Shown here piece by piece: positions 7,126 to 13,327 of a stretch of DNA of 13,327 nt (positions within the stretch are counted from its first letter, which is position 1; each line of letters starts with the position of its first letter). The notes below the pieces were generated by a model, which ran no database searches, was not told the origin of the DNA, and saw only the letters and a program-made list of their open reading frames with translations. Made by a program: the position numbers and the translations under genes. The DNA is from an uncultured Muribaculaceae bacterium (GTDB taxonomy: Bacteria > Bacteroidota > Bacteroidia > Bacteroidales > Muribaculaceae), in the NCBI GenBank assembly GCA_910584665.1, contig CAJUBL010000071.1:1-13327 (forward strand). The letters are read 5' to 3'.

Positions 7126-9465
7126 CTATTCACGGTAGTAGATGCGTTTTACACGTGGGGCTACCCAGGTGAGTACTTCGTAGGGGATTGTATCGAGGGT
7201 CCCGGCTACCCGGGTAACCGGGATGCTGTTGCCGAATATTTCCACCCGGTCACCACATGTGGCATTTGCGTCGGTGACGTCTATCATACATATGTCCATA
7301 CAGATATTTCCTACGGTGGGGCATTCCACGCCGTTGACCATCATCGTTGTGTTTCCGTTGCCGAGATGGCGGTTTAGTCCGTCGGCGTAGCCTATGGGCA
7401 GTGTGGCTATTGTTGCCTCGGTGCTGATTCTGCCCCGTCGGCTGTATCCTACGGTTTCGCCGGGATGTCGTCGCTGCAGTGCGCTTATTGTTGTCGTAAG
7501 GCTTGACACGGGTCTGAGGTTGGGATCGGTCTCGCTGACGGGAGAGATGCCGTACAATCCTATGCCGAGGCGTACGAGGTCATACTGGTATTGCGGGTAT
7601 CGCATTATTCCGGCTGTATTGAGCACATGCCGTTTTATCGGGTAACCGAGGCGTGAGATGATATAGGCGCTCATACGGTCGAAGTTGGCCAGCTGATACT
7701 CGGTGTAGTCGTCCATGTCAAGACAGTCGGCGGTGGCAAGATGAGAGAAAATCGATGCGACTCTGAACTGAGGATATTTTTTTATCTCTTCAATGAATCG
7801 TGGCAACTCGGTCTCGTTGAGGCCGAAACGATGCATTCCGGTATCGAGTTTGACATGTATGGGGTAGGGGTTATCGTTATCCTTGGGTGCGAAACAGCTG
7901 AGCAGACCGAGTTCCTGCAGGGAGAATACTGTGGGCTCGAGATGTTTGTCGAACAGAGCGTTGTAGTTGCTCGAGATGGGATTGAGGACCATGACCGGCA
8001 TGGTTATACCGGCACGTCGGAGAGTAAGTCCTTCTTCGACGACGGCAACAGCAAGGTAGTCGGCACCCTGACTCTGCAATGTGCGTGATACCTCGACAGC
8101 TCCGGCTCCGTAGGCGTCGGCTTTAACCATGCCTATCATGCCGGTGGAGGGCTTTACGAGCGAGCGGTAGTAGTTAAAGTTGTCGACGAGAGCGTCAAGG
8201 TTTACCTCAAGGCATGTATCGTGCCGGGAGTCTTCAAGCCAGTGCTTGATGCGGTCGAAGTGTTGTCCCGGCTTACCTTTGATGAGGAGAGCTGAGTGGG
8301 GAAAGTGAAAGGTGCTGAAGCGACGGTTGAAGTTTTCCGGGTCACAGGCTGTGTCTCTGATAAGCATTGATGAGAATCCGGATGAGTGGCGGATAATCTC
8401 GTCACCGACAGCTACAATGCCGTCGACATTGCGGTCAAGCAGAAGTTTTTCAAGACGGCTATATGCTATCCCGGGATCCATTCCGCGCAACTGCAGGTCC
8501 CCGATGACAGTTACCAGCGGTGTTCCCTGCGGCAGGCGCCTGGCAAGGAGATCGAGAGCTGTCTCTATGCCTCCGAGGTCGTTGGAGAAGTGGTCGTAGG
8601 CGAAGATGTTGCCTTCCTGTCCGTCGCTGATGTCGATACGGGTTGAGATAGGAACCGGTTCAGGCACTGCGGTATCGGTGTACCCGAGGATTTTTTTCAC
8701 TGCGCTGACTGCCTGACGATAGTCATTGACGCGGTGCAGTTCCGCACCGGGACATGTTTCCTGTAATATCGGGCGAATGATCGGGTCATTGTCAATGTAG
8801 ACGACATGCTTGCTGTTGACAAACAGCGCGGCTTTCTCACGGCATTTCTGCTCCGGATTATAGAAGTCGCGGGCATGTTCATCGGTAAGTCCTGTAAAGA
8901 CGCCTATCCCAGGGCGTATTATTTTCTCAAGTTTTTTCATTTCGCCGGGACGTGAGATTCCGGCTTCAAAGACTGCGAGACGAGTTCCGGGTTCGAGACG
9001 CCACACTGACAGAGGCACACCTATCTGGGAGTTCCAGCTACGTGGTGAGGTAGTTACAAACCTGTCTGAGCAAGCATCTGCGATCATTTCCTTGACTATA
9101 GTCTTGCCCTGACTGCCGGTGATGCCTATTACCGGACAGTCTACGAGTGACCGTATGTAAGAGGCCGATTGCTGGAGAAATTCAAGAACAGTGCAGTCCG
9201 GGACTATGTAGTTCGCATCGTCAAACAGCCGGGACTTCAGTAAAACCTCGCCGTTGATCACGAAGTTGCGTACGCCGTTCCGGTAAAGTTCGCGTATGTA
9301 CCGGTGGCCGTCGTTGCATGATGTTGTGAGGGCGAAGAACATGGTTTCGGATGGGTCGAGCAGAGAGCGGCTGTCGGTCAGGGGTTGTGATATGCTAATG
9401 CCGGTGTGTGAACCTAAAGGCTTTACACCTAATGCCTGGCTTAGCTGTGTTATGGATAATTTCAT
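7126..9465 (-). CDS. murF-alr: Bifunctional MurF / alanine racemase fusion
   Basis: A 779-residue cytoplasmic fusion typical of Bacteroidota. The N-terminal MurF part (about 1-412) is UDP-MurNAc-tripeptide:D-Ala-D-Ala ligase. It has the ATP loop GITGSQGKT (114-122, Lys121), NSQIGVP (145-151), FEAGISRPGE (166-175) and TDEHARDFYNPEQ (194-206). The usual MurF D-x-Y-N-x-N motif aligns with DHFSND (291-296), a divergence worth noting. The C-terminal Alr part (about 415-779) interconverts L- and D-Ala. It has PLP lysine 448 in MVKADAYGAG, VKLDTGMHRFG (538-548), RLGIGLYG (632-639), catalytic tyrosine 674 in TVGYSRRG, and NICMDICMIDV (720-730). The fusion joins D-Ala supply to the last cytoplasmic step of precursor assembly. 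Its ATG overlaps the GSCFA stop as ATGA (9462-9465), indicating translational coupling. It is the last gene of the rightmost cluster. Confidence 0.96.
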   Translation of the reverse strand: MKLSITQLSQALGVKPLGSHTGISISQPLTDSRSLLDPSETMFFALTTSCNDGHRYIRELYRNGVRNFVINGEVLLKSRLFDDANYIVPDCTVLEFLQQSASYIRSLVDCPVIGITGSQGKTIVKEMIADACSDRFVTTSPRSWNSQIGVPLSVWRLEPGTRLAVFEAGISRPGEMKKLEKIIRPGIGVFTGLTDEHARDFYNPEQKCREKAALFVNSKHVVYIDNDPIIRPILQETCPGAELHRVNDYRQAVSAVKKILGYTDTAVPEPVPISTRIDISDGQEGNIFAYDHFSNDLGGIETALDLLARRLPQGTPLVTVIGDLQLRGMDPGIAYSRLEKLLLDRNVDGIVAVGDEIIRHSSGFSSMLIRDTACDPENFNRRFSTFHFPHSALLIKGKPGQHFDRIKHWLEDSRHDTCLEVNLDALVDNFNYYRSLVKPSTGMIGMVKADAYGAGAVEVSRTLQSQGADYLAVAVVEEGLTLRRAGITMPVMVLNPISSNYNALFDKHLEPTVFSLQELGLLSCFAPKDNDNPYPIHVKLDTGMHRFGLNETELPRFIEEIKKYPQFRVASIFSHLATADCLDMDDYTEYQLANFDRMSAYIISRLGYPIKRHVLNTAGIMRYPQYQYDLVRLGIGLYGISPVSETDPNLRPVSSLTTTISALQRRHPGETVGYSRRGRISTEATIATLPIGYADGLNRHLGNGNTTMMVNGVECPTVGNICMDICMIDVTDANATCGDRVEIFGNSIPVTRVAGTLDTIPYEVLTWVAPRVKRIYYRE

Positions 9466-10289
9466 TTCAGTATGGGTCGGTGGGCTGCACGGAGGCTGGC
9501 TTTGCGAGACTCAAGAGCGGCCTTTAATGTTGATGGAGTGAAATATGTGTCGGCAAATTTTCCGTATATGTAATCTACGGCGACATCGCTCGGATGTTTC
9601 ATGTCGGATGCGTAGAAACGGTAGTCGCGAAGGTCATCGAGCATGATCTCATAGGATGGAAAGTATTCGGCGCCGTCGATGCCGTCGATGGCAAGCAGGA
9701 GTGTCGATTTGCTTATCTGATTCCCATGCAGTCCGTCTGCGATGTGCCGTATAGGACTTACTGTGAATATTATACGGCGGTCATTGGTATATGGTTGCCA
9801 TAGACGAGTGATTTCGTCTATGGTCATGAGACGGCGTCGGAACATGTTGCCCGGCAGCTTGTGACAGTTGCCAACGATGCCTTTGTCGGTAAGTTCATAA
9901 ACCCGGGCGGTTCCGAATGTTATGATCCACAGGTCTGCCGACCGGAGTCTGCCTCCAAGGCTGTCAAGGTCATGATTGAGCAAATCGAGAAGTCTGTCCG
10001 GATCTTCATCCTGGTAGCGTGTGGGAAAGTCAAGGCAGTGCCATGTGTGCTGATATAAAGTGAGATCGGATATAGTGAAGTGTTGTCGTGAAAGAGCGCG
10101 TCCGACAGCCGAAGCTATGGTTGCAGGGTTATACAATGCTCCCATGGGATTGACTGTAACATCAAATCCGTCACGTTCCAGCCTGGCTCCGACCTCGGTG
10201 GTGAAGCATGATCCGAGCATAACTATCGTGCTGTCGCGTTCAATAGTGCCGGACGGTATGGTATTTTCTATTACAGTGCGGAATTCCAT
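9462..10289 (-). CDS. GSCFA-domain protein, SGNH-hydrolase-like
   Basis: A 275-residue protein from the ATG at 10289, five bases after the OmpA-lipoprotein stop. A TTG at 10298 would add three residues and is less likely. The defining GSCF motif is at 26-29 (MLGSCFTTEVG). Further family blocks are PMGALYNP (48-55), TFGTARV (125-131), VSPIRH (177-182) and, near the C terminus, YASDMKHPSDVA (226-237), with Asp229 and His232 placed like the Asp-x-x-His of SGNH/GDSL hydrolases. Ser27 would be the nucleophile by analogy. There is no signal peptide or membrane segment, so it probably acts in the cytoplasm. The substrate of the family is not established. Coupling by ATGA overlap to murF-alr hints at a cell-wall precursor or envelope metabolite, but that is inference from position only. 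Confidence 0.9.
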   Translation of the reverse strand: MEFRTVIENTIPSGTIERDSTIVMLGSCFTTEVGARLERDGFDVTVNPMGALYNPATIASAVGRALSRQHFTISDLTLYQHTWHCLDFPTRYQDEDPDRLLDLLNHDLDSLGGRLRSADLWIITFGTARVYELTDKGIVGNCHKLPGNMFRRRLMTIDEITRLWQPYTNDRRIIFTVSPIRHIADGLHGNQISKSTLLLAIDGIDGAEYFPSYEIMLDDLRDYRFYASDMKHPSDVAVDYIYGKFADTYFTPSTLKAALESRKASLRAAHRPILK

Positions 10290-10294
10290 GCTCG

Positions 10295-12274
10295 TCAATA
10301 TATCGGGTAGTCGGTTGAAAGTACCTGAAACTCGGTACGGCGGTTTATCTGGTCAGCTATTTCCTGATCGGCAGGCTCGAGAGTCTCGATAAAATCGGCG
10401 GTCAGCTGTGTTCCTTCGGTGAATTGCGGGAACTCGCGGGCGAGCTTCTTTGTAATTGTCTTTGGCCGGGACTTGCCGTATCCCTGAGCCTGCAGCCGGT
10501 CGGGCTGTATGCCTGCGGATATGAGGTAATCGATGACCGATTGCGCACGTCGTCGGGACAGTCTGATATTGTAATCATCTGAACCCTTACGGTCGGTATG
10601 TGCGGCCATCTCAATTGTTATATTAGGATTATCGCGCATCACCTGAGCCATCTCGTCAAGGGCTGCTTTGGATTCGGGGCGTAGAGTCGCTTTATCGAAG
10701 TCGTAGAAGATATTGTCTATTACAACCGGCTTGCTGACCGAAGCAAGGATGAAATCGACGGAGTACTCGGCGTCTTCCTCGGCGTCGTCAGCCTGAAATT
10801 CCTGCCTGGCGTTGAGGTATCCCTTGGCGCCTGCAAGCATGACATATCTGACGCCTCGCTGTAACGGGAACTGAAAAGATCCGTCATTGCGGGCTATCTC
10901 CTTGCGGTTGGAACCGTCATTGCCGACTATCCGAATGACAGCATTGGAGACCGGTTCTTCATCCTTGTCGATCACATATCCCGAGATGGTGATACGCAGA
11001 TCCGGCAGTTCAAAAGAGTAAATGTGGTCGTATCCGCGGGCATCGCCACGGTTGGAACTGAAGAACCCGCTCTCGCCATTGCCGAACGTTATGCCGAAAT
11101 CGTCGGCCGCTGAGTTGACAGGCTGTCCAATGTTCTCGACACGCCATCCTCCCGAGGGGGTGAGAGTGGCTTTGAATATGTCGAGACCACCGAAACCGGG
11201 GTGTCCGTCGGAGGCGAAGTAGAGTATCGAGTCGGTGCGCATGTACGGGAACATTTCGTCGCCTGGTGTGTTGATAAACTCACCCAGATTTTCGAGTGAC
11301 CCTGCACGTTCCCTGAGGTTTATGCGCCACAGGTCGCGTCCGCCCTGTCCGCCCGGCATGTTGCTGGTGAAGTATAGCCATTTGCCGTCGGGCGATACTG
11401 CCGGATGACCATAGTCAGACAGTGTATCGGCTGTTATGTCGAATTTGACGGCTGCGCTCCATTTGGCGTCAGAGCGGGTGGATGTATATATCTCGACACC
11501 GGTGTCGCTTGACGGTGAGCGACGGGCTCTGGTAAGGTACATGGTGGAGCCGTCGGGAGAAAATGAGATAATGCCTTCGTCCATGTCGGTATTCAGTTCA
11601 CCTTCGAGTGGCTCCGGTCTGAGCCATTCGCCGCGTTCGTTCTTACGTGAGAACCAGATATCGCTTTTCTTCATGCCTGTTATCTCGCTGCGTCTGTCGC
11701 CGGTGACTTTTTCATTGGTGGTAGTGAAATAGAGCTGATCAAGAGACGAATCGAAGTACATAGGTGCGAAGTCGGCACGTCTTGAGTTGAAGACTTTGTT
11801 GTTTTTCACTACGTAACGGGTAGGGTTGCCTTTGGCGGCTATGGCCATGCGGCATCCGGCGGCGCCGTTTCTGGCGATCCTGTCGGAGGGTGAGATTGCG
11901 AGATAGTCTTCAAACGATTTCAGTGCAGCCTGATACTTGCCTTCGGCCTGCTGGCTAAGCGCGAGCCGTAGAGTAGTTGTGGAGTCGGGGTACTGGTAAC
12001 GCAGGGCGTTGGCATAGGCCGCCGATGCTCTGGCGTTCATGCCGAGTCGGCTGTAGCATTCGCCCATTCTGAATGCTATCTCGCCGCGTAGCGGTCTGTC
12101 CTCGCGTTTGGTCAGCCTGTTGTATACTTTGCGATAGGTTTTGGATGCGTCAAAGTATTCGCCTCGTTCCATCTGTTCGTTGGCTGTGGCGAGTTTTGCT
12201 CCTTCGCATGCGGTGACCGAGACGGCGAGCAGAATCAGCAGTGGTATTATGGTGTTGCAGGTGATATTTTTCAT
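10295..12274 (-). CDS. TPR-PD40-CRD-OmpA lipoprotein, PorE-like architecture
   Basis: A 659-residue outer-membrane lipoprotein. The signal has lipobox SVTAC with acylated Cys23. In order: TPR-like helices (about 25-150, MERGEYFDASKTYRKVY, then AEGKYQAALKSFEDYL); a PD40 beta-propeller (about 165-420) with ISFSPDGSTMYLTR, VSPDGKWLYFTSN and LYFASDGHPGFGGLDIF; a carboxypeptidase-regulatory-like fold (about 427-512, ISGYVIDKDEEPVSNAVIRI); and an OmpA C-terminal domain (about 518-655). The OmpA domain has YDFDKATLRPES and AAHTDRKGSDDYN...RLSRRRA, with Asp561 and the Arg cluster 574-576 expected to bind diaminopimelate of peptidoglycan. This domain order is that of PorE, a type IX secretion component, but relatives also occur in gut Bacteroidales without that system. 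Anchoring the outer membrane to the cell wall is the safest role. It lies 6 nt after the CBM9-like gene and 5 nt before the GSCFA gene, and its start shows no Shine-Dalgarno. Confidence 0.92.
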   Translation of the reverse strand: MKNITCNTIIPLLILLAVSVTACEGAKLATANEQMERGEYFDASKTYRKVYNRLTKREDRPLRGEIAFRMGECYSRLGMNARASAAYANALRYQYPDSTTTLRLALSQQAEGKYQAALKSFEDYLAISPSDRIARNGAAGCRMAIAAKGNPTRYVVKNNKVFNSRRADFAPMYFDSSLDQLYFTTTNEKVTGDRRSEITGMKKSDIWFSRKNERGEWLRPEPLEGELNTDMDEGIISFSPDGSTMYLTRARRSPSSDTGVEIYTSTRSDAKWSAAVKFDITADTLSDYGHPAVSPDGKWLYFTSNMPGGQGGRDLWRINLRERAGSLENLGEFINTPGDEMFPYMRTDSILYFASDGHPGFGGLDIFKATLTPSGGWRVENIGQPVNSAADDFGITFGNGESGFFSSNRGDARGYDHIYSFELPDLRITISGYVIDKDEEPVSNAVIRIVGNDGSNRKEIARNDGSFQFPLQRGVRYVMLAGAKGYLNARQEFQADDAEEDAEYSVDFILASVSKPVVIDNIFYDFDKATLRPESKAALDEMAQVMRDNPNITIEMAAHTDRKGSDDYNIRLSRRRAQSVIDYLISAGIQPDRLQAQGYGKSRPKTITKKLAREFPQFTEGTQLTADFIETLEPADQEIADQINRRTEFQVLSTDYPIY

Positions 12275-12280
12275 ATCGTG

Positions 12281-12934
12281 TTACTGTAGAATCAGGTAGC
12301 CGAAAAAATCCGGTCGGTGGAAGTCTGGTCGTGGTGTATCGATCGGACTCCATGAGAGATAGTATGGAGAGCCGATTGCCGAGGCACAACTGTAGATGTT
12401 ACCCTCGAGCAACACAGGTGAATCAACGGATGTGATGCCTATCTGGACAAGCGGTATTGAAACCAACAGCCATTCTGTAGACAGACGGCAGGTAGTGTTC
12501 TGTGGAATATTGCAGCTTGAAGCAGTAGGAATGGCATTGAGACTTTCAGCACTGAACCGGATAGGATTTTTGCGTTCTATACGTGACGAGACGTTAGGTG
12601 TGCCGAGTATATTGAACTCGTAGTTCCAGTATCGCGGTTTGCCGGGATGTTTGAGAAATATTTCGAAACATGTGTCATCGGCAACGGGGCCGAGCGGTCT
12701 GGTTACCGTGGCACGTGTCTCGGTGGCCGTGACAGAGAAGAGAATGTGTAAGGCTGTGCCGCTGTGGGCCAGTATTGCCGAAGAGAGCGGTGCCGATGGA
12801 AAGTCGCCAGGCCAGTTTACCGAATCTATGTCTGCCCGGGCCCCGTTCTGCATCAGTTTCATCGCCATGTCGGACGGTGACAGTGAGCCGGGATCAGCGA
12901 TACGCGGCACTATAAGTGATTTCTTGTTGTTCAT
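12281..12934 (-). CDS. CBM9-like (DOMON-type) carbohydrate-binding protein
   Basis: A 217-residue protein matching the stand-alone carbohydrate-binding family 9-like group of Bacteroidota. Recognisable blocks are IDSVNWPGDFP (36-46), VADDTCFEIFLK (84-95), WNYEFNILG (103-111) and the C-terminal SWSPIDTPRPDFHRPDFFG (194-212). Length is normal. There is no signal peptide, lipobox or transmembrane segment, so location is uncertain and probably cytoplasmic. There is also no catalytic domain, so a binding role is assumed from the family fold rather than shown. The ATG at 12934 lies inside the end of the upstream LysE gene, giving a 41-nt out-of-frame overlap. Later Met codons (residues 23, 25, 28) would cut off the conserved N-terminal strand, so the long start is preferred. 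It ends 6 nt before the OmpA-type lipoprotein. Confidence 0.82.
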   Translation of the reverse strand: MNNKKSLIVPRIADPGSLSPSDMAMKLMQNGARADIDSVNWPGDFPSAPLSSAILAHSGTALHILFSVTATETRATVTRPLGPVADDTCFEIFLKHPGKPRYWNYEFNILGTPNVSSRIERKNPIRFSAESLNAIPTASSCNIPQNTTCRLSTEWLLVSIPLVQIGITSVDSPVLLEGNIYSCASAIGSPYYLSWSPIDTPRPDFHRPDFFGYLILQ

Positions 12935-13327
12935 TGCGGTTGTTATAGTAGTCTCTCAGACCGCTGAAGATGCCGTATGCGGCCATGAGCAGAATCATAA
13001 TGCCGATGATGCGGTTTATAAGCCACATGGAGCGTACGTTGAAGTGGGCTCTTACTTTGTTGACAAAGAATGTGATTATGTACCACCAGGCGAGTGCACC
13101 GAGCAGGATGCCTGAGTATCCGGCCACATAATGGTAATACAGGTATTCGGGCATCAGGAAGTTGAACCGTCCGAACAGGCTTATTATGAAGAAAAGTATG
13201 AACGGATTGGAGATGGTGAAGAAGAATCCTGTGACGCAGTCGGCCCAGTATGTGTTCCTTGTGTGTTCCGGTCGTTTGAGCGATGCTGCGGGATTCTTGC
13301 GGAAAAGGTATATGCTGAAACCAATCA
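12894..13327 (-). CDS. LysE family exporter, C-terminal part (5' end outside window)
   Basis: The frame is open from the window edge down to a TGA at 12894-12896, giving about 144 residues of a membrane protein whose start lies beyond 13327. My own translation of 13155-13327 reads upstream of the internal Met at 13154. It contains GFFFTISNPFILFFIISLF, which matches the LysE/RhtB hallmark of a Gly-Phe-hydrophobic-Asn-Pro segment, preceded by a polar basic cytoplasmic loop. Two further hydrophobic segments follow (YVAGYSGILLGALAWWYIIT, then WLINRIIGIMILLMAAYGIF) and a polar tail. LysE-type proteins export amino acids or related small molecules across the inner membrane; the substrate cannot be told. 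It overlaps the CBM9-like gene by 41 nt and heads the visible part of the five-gene cluster. Confidence 0.85.
   Translation of the reverse strand, partial: IGFSIYLFRKNPAASLKRPEHTRNTYWADCVTGFFFTISNPFILFFIISLFGRFNFLMPEYLYYHYVAGYSGILLGALAWWYIITFFVNKVRAHFNVRSMWLINRIIGIMILLMAAYGIFSGLRDYYNNRNEQQEITYSAAYR

Overview
The window looks like a chromosomal segment of a gut-type Bacteroidales, plausibly a Muribaculaceae-like organism. The genus is not determinable by eye. The pointers are a MurF-Alr fusion, a GSCFA-domain protein, a TPR/PD40/OmpA lipoprotein, a periplasmic tricorn homologue, a DUF2027-Smr protein, a BF3164-type beta-propeller lipoprotein, and start codons that almost all lack a Shine-Dalgarno sequence. 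No rRNA, tRNA, IS element, phage gene or CRISPR array was seen.

Right block (about 7126-13327, minus strand) is a tight five-gene run read right to left. The order is a LysE-type exporter (cut by the window edge), a CBM9-like protein, a TPR-PD40-CRD-OmpA lipoprotein, a GSCFA hydrolase-like protein and MurF-Alr. Junctions are a 41-nt overlap, 6 nt, 5 nt and a 4-nt ATGA overlap, so it is very probably one transcript. Its core is cell envelope: MurF-Alr makes D-Ala and adds D-Ala-D-Ala to the peptidoglycan precursor, and the OmpA domain ties an outer-membrane lipoprotein to peptidoglycan.

Middle (5507-7125): a 522-nt non-coding stretch carries a promoter-like site for the leftward genes, a cluster of degenerate CGCAGATTACGC repeats and an AT-rich leader. 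It is followed by the only plus-strand gene, a lower-GC beta-propeller lipoprotein. Two hairpins sit between that gene and convergent murF-alr.

Left block (115-5506, minus strand) holds a tricorn-like periplasmic protease, a DUF2027-Smr protein, an EFR1-type flavodoxin/ferredoxin and a tiny His/Lys-rich lipoprotein, with gaps of 1, 9 and 24 nt. They are probably co-transcribed, though their functional link is unclear.

Most of the window is conserved Bacteroidales chromosome. I do not see a clear-cut new defence or mobile system. The features most worth a second look are the intergenic repeat cluster, the His/Lys-rich lipoprotein, the PorE-like lipoprotein in an envelope operon, and the GSCFA/MurF-Alr coupling.
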